From contig NZ_FMBL01000003.1 in the NCBI RefSeq assembly GCF_900094885.1, positions 246,346 to 310,345 on the forward strand: DNA of 64,000 nucleotides, written 5' to 3'. Position 1 is the first letter of the stretch. Each line of letters opens with the position of its first letter. This document shows, piece by piece, positions 17,577 to 28,159 of the stretch. The notes under the pieces were generated by a model that was given only the letters and a program-made list of their open reading frames with translations, did not search any database and was not told the DNA's origin. The DNA is from Bifidobacterium commune. GTDB lineage: Bacteria; Actinomycetota; Actinomycetes; Actinomycetales; Bifidobacteriaceae. Made by a program: the position numbers and the translations under genes.

Positions 17577-18995
17577 TTAGTAGACAACTGGAGCCATCCT
17601 CTGAATATCGATGATGCGCGGACCATCCGTGTCGCGAACAATGAACAATGCTACGGCATTGCCCGTGGGCATGTACGGTGACTTCGCGATAAGCTGCTTG
17701 GTCAAAGATTTGGAGGCGCACATACTTCGTAAATGTTCAAAGACGCCGCCGATGACGGGTCGGTGCATGCAGACCGCGATGGCACGGCTGTATTGTTTCT
17801 GCACGTCGAGCGCTGGGTTGTCTTCTCCGAGCTGATCCGTGGTGGCACTGCTATCGTCCGTCGAAATGGTTGTTGCAGCACCGTTACCGGCACCTGCGGC
17901 ATCGGTGCTGTGTTTGTTCTTGTCTGGATGGCTTTCGTCCTGGGGATGTTCGAGACGGTCACTGAATTCGGTTACGGCCTTCACGCCGGCCTGTATGCTG
18001 TGCCTTGCCGTGGAAGGTTTGTCCTCACCCAAACAGAAATCGTCGATGATTGCCGAAATGCATTGCCATGCCGCTTCCGGATTCTCTGCGAAAGCATCTT
18101 CGGTAAGCTCCGGCAGGGGTGTCACTTCAAGCCCTGTATGCCAGGCATACGGTTCGAGCGTTTCCATGCAGCGGATCCACGGTGAGGACGCAAGCTGTTG
18201 CGGTGCGAAGCAGCCCAATTCCTGATTGAGGGCGAAGCTTGCAGCCGCGCCTCGCGGGATGATGGGACGATCGGCGTCCTCCCCGTTCCATCGTTTGCGG
18301 GCTACCGCCTTGCCATGTCGAACGATGATGAGTTCGTGTGCCATGAGGGCTCCCTCTTGGATGCGATCCACGAACTGATCGAGGATATCGCGGTCAAGAG
18401 GGTGAGAAAGCATCTTGCGGGCGTTGGGGATGGTAACCCATTTAACCTCGTCGATTTCGCTCGGTTTTGCGCGTTTGATGGTACCAACGGTATGGCGACG
18501 CTGTTGTGCGGCCTCGTCCGAAAGCGGGTGGGCCATCCAATAGGACACATGTTTGGTGTACACCGTATTGGTCTTGGTGTGCTTGGCGTTTTTGCCCTCG
18601 GCATTCAGCGGATATTCGACTTCTCCGATGCTTGGGCCCAACGCGACCGGCACGCCAGTCTCTTCTTCCATTTCGCGAATCGCAGCGTGCCGGCTTGATT
18701 CATGCTCATCAAGCTTGCCTTTCGGCCAGCTCCAATCGTCATATTTCGGACGATGCACCATGCAGACTTCCAACTGCGTAATGACCGCTCGGAAACGAAT
18801 CTCAGCTTCGGTCAGTGGTGGTTTGTGCTTTTGGCGCTTCGGTTTGCCGGCGTTGCGTAAAACGTGAGCTTCGGCAAATTTGTTCGCTTTTTCAGCGAGT
18901 TCATCCACATTTTTTGTTTTACCCGCGGCGATCCAGCGGTAGGGGATTCCCCCTGCTGCCTGTACAACATGTGCCGGTTTGAGTTCGGAAGTCAT
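17577..18995 (-). CDS. Nudix hydrolase fused to histidine phosphatase (MutT1-type)
   Basis: A 472-residue two-domain enzyme of the mycobacterial MutT1 kind, which removes oxidised nucleotides (8-oxo-dGTP/8-oxo-GTP or diadenosine polyphosphates) in two steps. The N-terminal Nudix domain carries the Nudix box GKLDEHESSRHAAIREMEEE (about 93-112) and the C-terminal domain begins at about 220 with the phosphohistidine motif IVRHGKA. Between about 345 and 390 there is a low-complexity Asp/Ser/Thr-rich insert not expected in the fold. The gene sits 21 bases after ppk, an arrangement linking polyphosphate and nucleotide-pool metabolism in many actinobacteria. Confidence 0.88.
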   Translation of the reverse strand: MTSELKPAHVVQAAGGIPYRWIAAGKTKNVDELAEKANKFAEAHVLRNAGKPKRQKHKPPLTEAEIRFRAVITQLEVCMVHRPKYDDWSWPKGKLDEHESSRHAAIREMEEETGVPVALGPSIGEVEYPLNAEGKNAKHTKTNTVYTKHVSYWMAHPLSDEAAQQRRHTVGTIKRAKPSEIDEVKWVTIPNARKMLSHPLDRDILDQFVDRIQEGALMAHELIIVRHGKAVARKRWNGEDADRPIIPRGAAASFALNQELGCFAPQQLASSPWIRCMETLEPYAWHTGLEVTPLPELTEDAFAENPEAAWQCISAIIDDFCLGEDKPSTARHSIQAGVKAVTEFSDRLEHPQDESHPDKNKHSTDAAGAGNGAATTISTDDSSATTDQLGEDNPALDVQKQYSRAIAVCMHRPVIGGVFEHLRSMCASKSLTKQLIAKSPYMPTGNAVALFIVRDTDGPRIIDIQRMAPVVY

Positions 18996-19016
18996 CGAGC
19001 GTCACGCTTCCCGTGG

Positions 19017-21245
19017 CTATTTCCGGCTGCGTTGGTGCAGCTTGATCAAGAATTCCTGGCAATCGACCAAAGGCTTCCCATTCTCATCATGCGCATGGCG
19101 AATGTAGGAACCATCCGGCTGCATGTGCCACGACAGGGTGGAATCAGCCATTTGAAGATCCACATAGTCGATTAGCGCGTTGATTTCCTCAGTGTCAACG
19201 ATGCGCACAAGTGCCTCCACACGACGGTCAAGATTGCGATGCATCAAATCGGCCGAACCAATCCAGACTTCTGGTCCGGAAGCGGGACCTTCACCGATCT
19301 GCGGGCCCGCCGAGTTGGCGAAGGCGTAGATGCGGCTGTGCTCCAGGAAACGTCCAAGGATGGAATGAACACGAATGTTTTCGCTCAATCCGGGAACTCC
19401 CGGCTTGAGTCCGCAGATGCCGCGCACGACGATATCGATTTTCACACCCGACTGGCTGGCACGGTAGAGCGCATCGATGGTTTTTTCGTCCACGATGGAG
19501 TTGACCTTGATCTTGATCCATGCCTCGTGACCGTTGCGCGCCGCTTCCTCCTCACGCCTGATGCGCTGGATGATGCCGTTTCTTGCGGTACGAGGTGCGA
19601 CCAAAAGCCTGTGGAAGCTGGAACGGGGCGCATATCCGGAAAGCTGATTGAACAGGCGTGTCAGATCCTGCCCGACCACTGGATCGCAGGTCAGCAAGCC
19701 AAGATCGGTGTACATCCTTGCGGTTTTCGGGTTGTAATTGCCGGTGCCCACGTGGCAATAGCGTCGCAATCCATCGGCTTCCTGACGTACGACAAGCGAG
19801 AGCTTGCAGTGCGTTTTCAATCCCACAATGCCGTAGACCACATGCACACCTGCGCGTTCGAGCTTGCGAGCCCACGCGATGTTAGCGTCCTCGTCGAAAC
19901 GAGCCTTGATCTCGACCAGCGCGAGCACCTGCTTTCCAGCGTGTGCGGCATCCACAAGTGCGTCGATAATCGGCGAGTTGCTGGACGTACGGTAGAGCGT
20001 CTGCTTGATGGCAAGCACTTTCGGGTCGGCGGCCGCTTGCTCCAGAAAAGCCTGAACCGATGTTGAGAAGGAGTCGTAAGGGTGATGAAGCAGGATGTCG
20101 CGCTCGCGAATCGCAGCAAAAATGTCCTGTGCCCGGCTCGATTCCACTGTGGCGATCTGACGATTCGTGATCGGAATGAACGGCTTGTTCTTTAGGTCCG
20201 GTCGATCGATGCCCTGCAATTCGAACATAAACGTCATGTCGAGAGGAGCGGGAAGCCTGTATATCTCATCCTCGCTGACACGTAGACGTTGGGCCAGCAG
20301 CTCAGAAAGGAACGGGCTGGTCGCGTTGCTGATCTCCAAACGGATCGGAGGTCCGAAACGTCGACGTAGCAATTCCTTTTCCATAGCGTTCAACAGGTTT
20401 TCGGCATCGTCTTCTTCCACATCGATATCCTCGTTACGCGTCACTCGGAAGGAACGCGCCTCCCTGATAATCATGCCGGGGAACAGCGATTCAAGGTGGG
20501 CGATGATGAGATTCTCCATGGTAATGAAGCCATAACGCTCCTCATGGTTTTTCTCATCGGTAAGGTCGTCAACGGGTACGAGACGGTTAAGGTTGTCCGG
20601 CACCTTGACACGTGCGAAATGAGTCTTGCCGCTATCGGGGTTCTCCACCAAGACGGCGAGATTGAGGGAACCACCGGAAATGTATGGGAAAGGATGGGCC
20701 GGGTCAAACGCAAGAGGAGTCAGAACCGGGAAAGCCTGCTGACGATAATATCGTGAAAGTCGTTCCTGCTCGGCGCTGGTGAGGTTTTCCCAGCTCAATA
20801 GAACGATATGCTCTTCAGCCAGCTCGGGAAGAATGCGTTTGAGGACCAGTTCAGCATGCTCAGTCTGCAGCTCGTGTGCGGTCTCGCTTATCGAGCGGAG
20901 CTGTTGGCGTGGGCTCATGCCCGAGGCCGAGGTGACTGCGATGCCCGTGTCGATACGACGTTTGAGACCGGCGACGCGTACCATAAAGTATTCGTCGAGG
21001 TTCGAAGCAAAAATGGCAGCAAAATTGGCACGTTCCAACAACGGAACATCAGGGTCCTCCGCCATCTCGAGCACGCGCCTATTGAATTTGAGCCAGCTCA
21101 ACTCGCGGTCAAAATAACGGTCTGATGGCAAAGGCTGCTCTTCAGGCAACGGATTGCGTTTCTCTGTCTTCTTGGTTTCGGCGATATGTTCGGCAATCTG
21201 ACTGCGGAGTAACGCCTTCGAAGGTGCATCAAAAATCTGGGCCAT
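19017..21245 (-). CDS. ppk: Polyphosphate kinase 1
   Basis: Makes inorganic polyphosphate from ATP reversibly. The 742-residue protein has the N domain start [19 protein letters not shown], the head domain, and both phospholipase-D-like catalytic domains: [15 protein letters not shown] with the autophosphorylated His, [19 protein letters not shown], and [14 protein letters not shown] near the C-terminus. Length and motif order are normal. First gene of a minus-strand operon. Confidence 0.96.
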   Translation of the reverse strand: MAQIFDAPSKALLRSQIAEHIAETKKTEKRNPLPEEQPLPSDRYFDRELSWLKFNRRVLEMAEDPDVPLLERANFAAIFASNLDEYFMVRVAGLKRRIDTGIAVTSASGMSPRQQLRSISETAHELQTEHAELVLKRILPELAEEHIVLLSWENLTSAEQERLSRYYRQQAFPVLTPLAFDPAHPFPYISGGSLNLAVLVENPDSGKTHFARVKVPDNLNRLVPVDDLTDEKNHEERYGFITMENLIIAHLESLFPGMIIREARSFRVTRNEDIDVEEDDAENLLNAMEKELLRRRFGPPIRLEISNATSPFLSELLAQRLRVSEDEIYRLPAPLDMTFMFELQGIDRPDLKNKPFIPITNRQIATVESSRAQDIFAAIRERDILLHHPYDSFSTSVQAFLEQAAADPKVLAIKQTLYRTSSNSPIIDALVDAAHAGKQVLALVEIKARFDEDANIAWARKLERAGVHVVYGIVGLKTHCKLSLVVRQEADGLRRYCHVGTGNYNPKTARMYTDLGLLTCDPVVGQDLTRLFNQLSGYAPRSSFHRLLVAPRTARNGIIQRIRREEEAARNGHEAWIKIKVNSIVDEKTIDALYRASQSGVKIDIVVRGICGLKPGVPGLSENIRVHSILGRFLEHSRIYAFANSAGPQIGEGPASGPEVWIGSADLMHRNLDRRVEALVRIVDTEEINALIDYVDLQMADSTLSWHMQPDGSYIRHAHDENGKPLVDCQEFLIKLHQRSRK

Positions 21246-21519
21246 ATTCCTACTTTAGGCAGGGGTACGGAGCTAGGGGAGACGCAGGCACAATATTCAC
21301 CATATTATCGATAAATAATTCTCCTAATTACATTCCGACGGGTCTGAGAGGCATATGACGTCAGCACCGACAAGCATCGACCATGGCTAGGCGAGCCCCC
21401 CTCATTCCGTCTGGGTTAGAAGGTTCACGCGGTTGACCGAAATCTTGACTTGTGGATATTTCCGACCAAAGATTCCCGCAAGCTCAAGTTCGTAGTCTAC
21501 GGCATCTAGACTTGAAACT

Positions 21520-22971
21520 ATGACTGACGATTCCATCGAACATGACGTACCGATTAACAGGTCTTCCGATTCTGCGTCGTACGGGCATACGCAGTCCGAC
21601 GTTGCATTGCCATCACTTGGGGAAGGGCAGCCATCTGAGTCCGAATGGATGCCAAAGCAAGAGACCAAACAAGGCACAGGCGGCAGCGTGAACGCTGACG
21701 TAGCTCCTACTGGCGAGCCTTCCTTCGATGTGTATGATCATGCTGACGACGGAATTGGTAATGCTCCCGATGTCGACTACGCTTCAAATGAATTCGTGCC
21801 TGATGCCAACGTACCGGAAACCGTCAATTTCGTTGCATTCGGCAGTGAGAACGGACCTTTTACGACTAACTTGTCGCCTGAAGAGCTTTCCTCGGAATCA
21901 ACCAGTTTTGGCGCTTTCGCCGATTTCAAAGACATCGGCCCGCTCGAATCCCCTGTTCTGCCCAAAATAGGCACGGATATGGCAGATGACATTCCAAGGG
22001 TCTCCGAAAACAGAGCTCCGGATAAAGCCGAGACCGGACTAGCACGGGTTGACCCGCTGACCATCCGCCCCAGGCCGTCAAGCTGTATTCTGGCGTTCAT
22101 GCTTTCTTTGGCATTCTTTGCGTGCGCAGCTGGAATCTATTGGTTCGGCGTGCACACGATTGACGGTCAAAGCTTTGATGAGATCGTGTGGAATGCCGTC
22201 GTCGACGATACTCCCACATGGCTAGACACAGTCTCGCACACCTTAGGCATCCGATGGGTCATACCGGCGATAAGCCTGACGACGGCGGCAATCGCGTTTA
22301 TGGTGGCCGCGATACGTAAACGCTGGCTGCTCCTTGGACAAATGGCCGTTTTCGGTGTTCTTGTGTATGCCGCCACATGGCTCAAGATGCTTCTGCCTCG
22401 CCCAATGCTGATGAACATCTCCTCTTCACCCAACAATACTGCTCCTTCAGGGCATACGCTGTTGGCTGTCGGCTGCGGGCTTGTCTTGCTTGTAGCCGTG
22501 CCACGAGTCTGGCGTGCAATAGTGGCCTTGGTTGAGTCCACATATTGCGGGTTTGTGGCCATTTCACTGATTATCTGCCACTGGCACAGACCAAGTGACG
22601 TGTTGATGTCATTGCTTATCTGCGGAGGGCTGATGATGCTCGCACTCGTCTTCACCCGTCAATCGGGCATGGACAGCCTCGGCAGCCGCATATCGTCTGC
22701 CAGCATACAGATCGTCGGCAGCGTGATGATCACATTCGGCATCATCTCCTGTCTGTACGCAAGCTACATGCTCTGGCAGGTGTATCCAGGCTTGGGAGTA
22801 GCTGCCTTGTGGGTCAAAAACGGGGCATATTCAGTCATGGTCACTGCCATCATCGGCGTCAGCTGCCTGACGTTCGGTCTCACTCTTGCCTTGCGCCAGA
22901 TAACCGCATCGCCGCTTACCAGACTCGGTTTAGTAGGCGCTCCTCCTGCCCCGCCAGAAAAACAACGATAA
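21520..22971 (+). CDS. PAP2-family membrane phosphatase with long acidic N-terminal tail
   Basis: The first about 185 residues are acidic, Ser/Pro/Asp-rich and probably disordered and cytosolic. The rest is a six-helix membrane domain with PAP2 motifs: KMLLPRP (motif 1), SPNNTAPSGHTLLAVG (motif 2) and CHWHRPSDVLMSLL (motif 3). Such enzymes dephosphorylate phosphatidic acid or isoprenyl phosphates. It precedes plsC and gpsA with short gaps (43 and 22 bases), fitting a lipid-phosphate role. The 483-residue length is roughly twice that of a minimal PAP2 protein because of the tail. Confidence 0.82.
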   Translation: MTDDSIEHDVPINRSSDSASYGHTQSDVALPSLGEGQPSESEWMPKQETKQGTGGSVNADVAPTGEPSFDVYDHADDGIGNAPDVDYASNEFVPDANVPETVNFVAFGSENGPFTTNLSPEELSSESTSFGAFADFKDIGPLESPVLPKIGTDMADDIPRVSENRAPDKAETGLARVDPLTIRPRPSSCILAFMLSLAFFACAAGIYWFGVHTIDGQSFDEIVWNAVVDDTPTWLDTVSHTLGIRWVIPAISLTTAAIAFMVAAIRKRWLLLGQMAVFGVLVYAATWLKMLLPRPMLMNISSSPNNTAPSGHTLLAVGCGLVLLVAVPRVWRAIVALVESTYCGFVAISLIICHWHRPSDVLMSLLICGGLMMLALVFTRQSGMDSLGSRISSASIQIVGSVMITFGIISCLYASYMLWQVYPGLGVAALWVKNGAYSVMVTAIIGVSCLTFGLTLALRQITASPLTRLGLVGAPPAPPEKQR

Positions 22972-23014
22972 TTAGGACATTCATACTTCGTCGCCCCGAG
23001 GCACAATAGAAGAC

Positions 23015-23929
23015 ATGACTTCCAAAGGAAAACCTTCGCCACGTTCAGCCGTCAAGCCACTCAGTAACGAGCAAGTTGCGCTTCTTGCCAAATCGCATCA
23101 CCTCGTTGACCCCACGAAGTATTACCCGACCGGCCCACGAACGCCGAATGCCACCGAAATCGCAGGCCAAAACCCCAAAGCCACCAAGCGACTGCTCGAC
23201 GGTTGTTCCAATGTTCTTCGCGCACACAGCAGGAACTACGCCTGGGGTCTCGAACATGTTCCCGAAAACGGCCCTTTCATTACCGCCGCCTCCCATGTGA
23301 CGATGTACGATGTGTTTGTACCGATGAGTGCACTGTTCCACATGGGCCGCAGGCCGCGCTACATGGCCAAAGCCGAAATGATGCGTTGGCCAATCATCGG
23401 CAAATGGTTCCAGCTGGTGGGCATGCAGCCCGTGCCTCGACGCAGCGGCAAGGCCGTCGAAATAGAAATGGAATCAATCGACATTCTCACCTCGGGCCGG
23501 CCACTCACCGTGTGGCCCGAAGGCACCCTAACACGCGACCCGCTCAAATGGCCCATGAGCATGAAACCCGGGGTGGGCGTCATCGCCTTGGAATCCTCAC
23601 GACGCCTCGGTTTTCAGGTGCCGCTTTACTGCGCGGTGACATGGGGGGCGGCAAGTATTAACCATTGGTGGCCTTGGCCACGTAAAAACGTGGTGTTGTG
23701 TTACGATGCGGCCCTTGATTACAGCGATTTGCTCAAGGACAGCGATTCGTGGGACGAAGAGCCGCCCATAGAGCTGGCGGACGAGCTTGCCGAGCGTATC
23801 CGAGAACGCATGGAGACGATCATGTCCGAAATACGCGGGGAGCGACCTCCGTCCGCAGGATATTGGGATTATCCGACGATGAGTCGCAAACCTCGACGTG
23901 AACTAACGTCTGCCGACTTTACAAAGTAA
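23015..23929 (+). CDS. plsC: 1-acyl-glycerol-3-phosphate acyltransferase (PlsC family)
   Basis: Acylates lysophosphatidic acid to phosphatidic acid. The 304-residue protein has the catalytic HX4D motif with His94 and Asp99 (AASHVTMYD) and the substrate-binding PEGT (168-171). It lies between a PAP2 phosphatase and gpsA in an apparent operon that covers glycerol-3-phosphate and phosphatidate steps of phospholipid synthesis. Start chosen at the first ATG of the frame; it is followed by a lysine-rich stretch. Confidence 0.92.
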   Translation: MTSKGKPSPRSAVKPLSNEQVALLAKSHHLVDPTKYYPTGPRTPNATEIAGQNPKATKRLLDGCSNVLRAHSRNYAWGLEHVPENGPFITAASHVTMYDVFVPMSALFHMGRRPRYMAKAEMMRWPIIGKWFQLVGMQPVPRRSGKAVEIEMESIDILTSGRPLTVWPEGTLTRDPLKWPMSMKPGVGVIALESSRRLGFQVPLYCAVTWGAASINHWWPWPRKNVVLCYDAALDYSDLLKDSDSWDEEPPIELADELAERIRERMETIMSEIRGERPPSAGYWDYPTMSRKPRRELTSADFTK

Positions 23930-23951
23930 CGGCATAGCAAAGGAGCAGAAT

Positions 23952-24950
23952 ATGAAGGTTACCGTACTCGGAGCAGGTGCCTGGGGAACGGCATTTGGAC
24001 AGGTACTTGCCGACGCTGGCAATGAGGTGACGATGTGGGCGCGTGAACCCGAAATCGTCACAGGGATTCGCGATCATCACCATAATGCCATGCGACTGCC
24101 AAGCGTCAAGCGTCTACCGGAAACCATGACCGCAACGGGAGATCGCGCAGAAGCTGTGAAAGATGCGAAGATTGTTGTAGTCGCTATCGCGGCTCAGCAT
24201 GCCCGAGAGGCGTTGGAACCGTTCACCGCACTGATTGAAAGTGATGCGATCGTCGTATCACTGATGAAAGGCATCGAACATGAAAGCGGCAAACGCATGG
24301 ATGAAGTAGTGCGCGAAGCACTCGGCGGCCTTCCGGCAGCAAGGTTTGCCGCAATCTCTGGACCTAACCTCAGCAAAGAAATAGCCGACAGGAAACCGGG
24401 AGCGACAGTCGTTGCCTGTGAGGATATCATGGAAGCCAGGGTTGTGGCAAAAGCCTGTACAACACCATATTTTAAGGCATTCGTTACAACCGATGTAGTT
24501 GGATTAGAGATGTGCGGTTCTCTTAAGAACGTCATTGCTCTTGCGGTAGGTATGTCCAGAGGGGCCGGTTATGGCGAGAATACGGCAGCGATGATCGAGA
24601 CACGAGGACTGGCGGAACTCGTGGCATTAGGCAGCGCTTTACATGTCGAAACAAAGACGTTTTTTGGTCTCGCAGGCGTAGGTGATCTTATTGCCACCTG
24701 TGGCTCTCCGTTGAGTCGCAATTACGTGTTTGGCGCCAATCTTGGCCGTGGTATGAGCGTCGAAGAGGCGGCTAAAGCCAGTAACGGTGTTGCTGAAGGG
24801 GTTCCGACGACGCAAGCGGTCGTAAAATTGGGGGAAAGACTAGGCGTACAAACTCCGTTGTGCAGCGCAATGAATGATGTACTTACAAGGGGTCTGAGTT
24901 GTGAGCAGATGCTTGAAGAGTTATTCGCAGGTGACATCACCGAGGAATAA
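23952..24950 (+). CDS. gpsA: Glycerol-3-phosphate dehydrogenase [NAD(P)+]
   Basis: Reduces dihydroxyacetone phosphate to sn-glycerol 3-phosphate for phospholipids. The 332-residue protein starts with the Rossmann motif GAGAWGT (7-13), and contains SLMKGIE, SGPNLSKEIADRKPGAT and the catalytic-lysine region MCGSLKNVIALAVGMSRGAG. Ribosome site AAAGGAG at 23939-23945. In many bifidobacteria ddl follows directly; here a 3.5-kb island separates them. Confidence 0.96.
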   Translation: MKVTVLGAGAWGTAFGQVLADAGNEVTMWAREPEIVTGIRDHHHNAMRLPSVKRLPETMTATGDRAEAVKDAKIVVVAIAAQHAREALEPFTALIESDAIVVSLMKGIEHESGKRMDEVVREALGGLPAARFAAISGPNLSKEIADRKPGATVVACEDIMEARVVAKACTTPYFKAFVTTDVVGLEMCGSLKNVIALAVGMSRGAGYGENTAAMIETRGLAELVALGSALHVETKTFFGLAGVGDLIATCGSPLSRNYVFGANLGRGMSVEEAAKASNGVAEGVPTTQAVVKLGERLGVQTPLCSAMNDVLTRGLSCEQMLEELFAGDITEE

Positions 24951-25360
24951 TTTCCGGGTGATAAGCCGTAGTGTGTTCGGGCTCGTTGCATGGGTGCGGG
25001 TGTCGGGGTTGTTATGAGGATGCCGGGATGCACCGCCTGTTGCGGGACGATGTGAGCCAACAGGACGATCAACGCGGGACGTGCCGCATGGTGGTGCGGG
25101 GCCTGCGCTGGGGACGTCTTTGTGTCGACTGGGGTCTTGGAAAACTCGAGCGGACAGGTCTGTCACACCACAGCTAGGAACGACTCCGCCACTTCCTCGG
25201 TATGTCTGAACAAATACGGCACAGACGTCGAACGGAATAACCCCACACAGACCACAACCAGAGATACTCCAACACGATCACAGCTAACCTACACGCAATT
25301 TCGCGTATAACCCTAAGTGTCTCGGACATATTAAGAGCAATCGGTAACTGCTTTAGCCGT
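24951..25360. other. Left flank of surface-protein island, no gene
   Basis: Non-coding stretch after gpsA. The first 220 bases are GC-rich with only implausible short frames; from about 25190 the composition turns AT-rich, marking the island boundary. No transposase remnant, tRNA or clear direct repeat was recognised. Confidence 0.5.
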
Positions 25361-25361
25361 G

Positions 25362-25408
25362 TAAAAAAGTTTTCCCATGACAAACAAAAAGTTTGTCATG
25401 GGAAAACT
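25362..25408 (-). terminator. Very strong terminator of the BspA-like surface protein gene
   Basis: Perfect 18-bp stem (25368-25385 with 25391-25408, arms beginning AGTTTTCCCATG) and a 5-base loop; on the minus strand it is followed by six T. It lies 100 bases after the surface-protein stop codon. Confidence 0.9.
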
Positions 25409-25507
25409 AATAGTTATTCGCTTGTGCTGTTATTTTCTTGATAGTTGTTCCAGCATCTACTACGCAGGAATCTCACCATTCATCAGAACACACTCATCAG
25501 AAGTTTT

Positions 25508-28087
25508 CTACCTTGCGTGCTCTTGTCGTTTATTTCGCAGGAACCTGACCGCAGCAACCAACATCAAAGCAACAGCGAAGCCGGCTGCAATCATGATGGC
25601 AAGCTTCTGAGGCATACCACCAGTAAGCGGCACACTACTGACCCCATTATCGGCTATAGTCTTTTCAATGCTGGTCGTGTAAACAACCTTAATTGGGTCG
25701 GAAGGGGTCCCACCTTCACGCCAATGATCCAAAACTGTGACCGTTGCGGTAATCTTGTGTTTTCCGGGAGCAACAGGCTGTCTGCTTGTTGCACTCCAAC
25801 GTCCAGTATCGATGTTCACCGGTTTCCAGAGGGTGGTCGGCCATTGGTTACCGTCGTTGTCCAAGACCATCATATCCTCATTCTCGAAGTCTCGCTTGAA
25901 CCCATTCGGCCTGATTCCGTCCATCGTAATCGTGCCGTCTGTATTGATCTTGAAGTTTGCACCGTTCAAATCTGGTAAGAGCGGTGTCCTCCAGACTGGA
26001 TAGAGGGTAATGTCAGTGTGTCCATTCGTATCAGTGTTTTTATCATTGGTAACCACGCCGTAGTCCCCTTGCGGAACCCTCATGTAGGGGTCAGGCCAAG
26101 GCCAGTCGGGTTCTAAGTGCCAGCCCCAAAGTACACCTTTACTGTTCTTCATTCCGCCTGCACTCTCACTCGCCAGCAGAGGCAAAGTAATCTTGCCTTT
26201 TTCTAGTTTCCCGTAGACATCGGTTTCTGTATAGACCTCAACTGGTGCAGGCGGGTTGCCAGAAGTACTGCCCCTGTTAGAGTAAGTAACCGTGGTATAA
26301 GGCAACGTGGCTTTTGTGATACCCTCATCGCTTGTAACCTTGTTACCAGTATACGGATCAACTCGCGCTTCTGTTGTATGGAGCTCATACTGTGCACCGG
26401 GTTTAGGACTAATACTCCCTGCATTTACGCTAGTCCATTTATGTGGATTCTCACTCTCGTTGAAAGTGTAGGTTTGATCGAACTTTGCCTGTTGCGGCGA
26501 TCCCGTCGTGGACCACACACGTATCTCATCATTGTTCTTAGGACTTTTTGACGCTGAAGATTGCAAATCAACAGTAGGAGTCTTGCGTTGAGGGGCAACT
26601 GTATGCACAACCTTTACAGTCGGTTTTTCCAACGTCTCCCAACTAGCTGTGAGCGTTACATTCGGATTTGCAATATTGTCGTCGAAAGTGATCATTCCTT
26701 CAGGAACCAGATTCCCTTTGAACTGGTTGGTGCTCGAAACCCATTTCGAGAACAATTTACCCTTAGGATTTTGACGTCCATTCAGACTGGGGACCTTATA
26801 CGGTTGACCGGTGGTCGCAGTGTCCTTCGTAGGAGGCTGTCCGTTCGCCCACTGGATGGTCAGGTCAATCTTTATTATTGGCTTATCAGACCTATAGATA
26901 CCGTCACGATCCTTAGCGCTTGCGATAGCAACAAGATCAGAGGTCTTACCCACTTTAGAAAGCACTTTGTAATTATCGTCCATTGAATCGGCCCTAACCC
27001 AATCACGATCCTGCGGAACCTCGGCAAAAGCGCTTGCATTAAGATTGGTATAATCGCCCAGCCTCAACATCTTCAGCCCCGATGGCAACATTTGCTCCAC
27101 ACCAACTTGCAAGTCAGCTGGTATGGAGGGATCTCTTTGATGTTTCATAGCTTCAGTGGTATCGAAGTACCACAAATTAAGAACAGTCAGTTTCGGGCAT
27201 CTTGCGAACATGATGCTCATGTTAGTAGCTTCTCTGGTGTCGAAGTTCTCCACATTTATCGAAGTCAAGTCCTTGCATCCATACACCAGCGCATCCATCC
27301 TAGTCACTTTTTTCGTTTTAAAAGTACTCAAATCCAATTTCACGAAACCGGAACCATGGAAGACGCCGTACATTTCCGTAACATTGCTGGTGTCAAACTT
27401 AGACACGTCCACTGAGGTCATTTTTGGACAGTCTGCAAACATCTGGGAAATAGTGGTAACTTGGCTCGTATCAAAGTTAGACACGTCCACTGAGGCAAGA
27501 CTATGGCAGCTTCCAAACATGCTCTCCATACTGGTCGTGCCAGTCGTGTCCCAATTTTTCATTCCATAAATATGCTCCAGAGATACATCCCAGGCAAACA
27601 GCGAATACTGCTGTCCTCTAAGATGGAAACCTTGCGTTGCTGTGAAGGTCTTAAGATAGGTGCAATTAGAAAATAGATAATTACCGCGAGACGGCTTTAT
27701 CGTCAAGTCACCTTCAATTTCAATCGCCGTGATGCTTCGTCTTAGTTGAGAGCTCTTCCACGGGATATTAACATTATCGTTGGTCTGAATGTCTCCGGTG
27801 ATGGTGCCACCAGAAAGACGCAAAGTGCACACATCATTGCCATCATTAGTAATCCGCCAATATACGCCATTCCACCACACCGCTGTATTCCGATTGGTCG
27901 GACACGGTTCCTTGGGCCCATCATTGGCGTCAGCACGCTGCATTGAATCTGTTTCTTTATCAGAAGATTTAGTCGCCACCGCATGTTCCGGCAACTCACT
28001 AGCGAACGGCACTGCATACTGCATGCAAAGAGGCATGGCAAGCGCCGTGGCCGCGCATATCGCTGCCTTGGCAAACCTTCTACCCAT
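25508..28087 (-). CDS. BspA-like leucine-rich surface protein, sortase-anchored
   Basis: Secreted and cell-wall-anchored adhesin candidate of 859 residues. Residues 1-30 are a signal peptide (basic MGRRFAK start and hydrophobic core). About 178-312 hold five to six BspA/DUF285-type repeats of about 25 residues with the pattern NFDTSxVTxMxxMFxxCxxLxSVDVS. A beta-rich region about 405-490 resembles an InlB B-repeat (Listeria-Bacteroides repeat), with further beta-sandwich modules after it. The C-terminus is a sorting signal: VPLTGG, a hydrophobic helix, then RNKRQEHAR. VPLTG is a variant of the canonical LPXTG. AAAGGA lies before the start at 28087. GC is clearly lower than in flanking gpsA and ddl, indicating acquisition. 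Host-glycan or mucin adhesion is inference from the family. Confidence 0.85.
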   Translation of the reverse strand: MGRRFAKAAICAATALAMPLCMQYAVPFASELPEHAVATKSSDKETDSMQRADANDGPKEPCPTNRNTAVWWNGVYWRITNDGNDVCTLRLSGGTITGDIQTNDNVNIPWKSSQLRRSITAIEIEGDLTIKPSRGNYLFSNCTYLKTFTATQGFHLRGQQYSLFAWDVSLEHIYGMKNWDTTGTTSMESMFGSCHSLASVDVSNFDTSQVTTISQMFADCPKMTSVDVSKFDTSNVTEMYGVFHGSGFVKLDLSTFKTKKVTRMDALVYGCKDLTSINVENFDTREATNMSIMFARCPKLTVLNLWYFDTTEAMKHQRDPSIPADLQVGVEQMLPSGLKMLRLGDYTNLNASAFAEVPQDRDWVRADSMDDNYKVLSKVGKTSDLVAIASAKDRDGIYRSDKPIIKIDLTIQWANGQPPTKDTATTGQPYKVPSLNGRQNPKGKLFSKWVSSTNQFKGNLVPEGMITFDDNIANPNVTLTASWETLEKPTVKVVHTVAPQRKTPTVDLQSSASKSPKNNDEIRVWSTTGSPQQAKFDQTYTFNESENPHKWTSVNAGSISPKPGAQYELHTTEARVDPYTGNKVTSDEGITKATLPYTTVTYSNRGSTSGNPPAPVEVYTETDVYGKLEKGKITLPLLASESAGGMKNSKGVLWGWHLEPDWPWPDPYMRVPQGDYGVVTNDKNTDTNGHTDITLYPVWRTPLLPDLNGANFKINTDGTITMDGIRPNGFKRDFENEDMMVLDNDGNQWPTTLWKPVNIDTGRWSATSRQPVAPGKHKITATVTVLDHWREGGTPSDPIKVVYTTSIEKTIADNGVSSVPLTGGMPQKLAIMIAAGFAVALMLVAAVRFLRNKRQEHAR

Positions 28088-28159
28088 ATTTAATTCCTTT
28101 TTCTCTCATCTTAAGAGCGGCACAAGCCTCGTAGGGCAGTGCCCGTTCTTATCCACTCT

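Noticed and set aside
25368..25408. Terminal inverted repeats of a small mobile element
   Set aside because: The arms are only 5 bases apart and followed by a T run at the end of a gene, which is a terminator.
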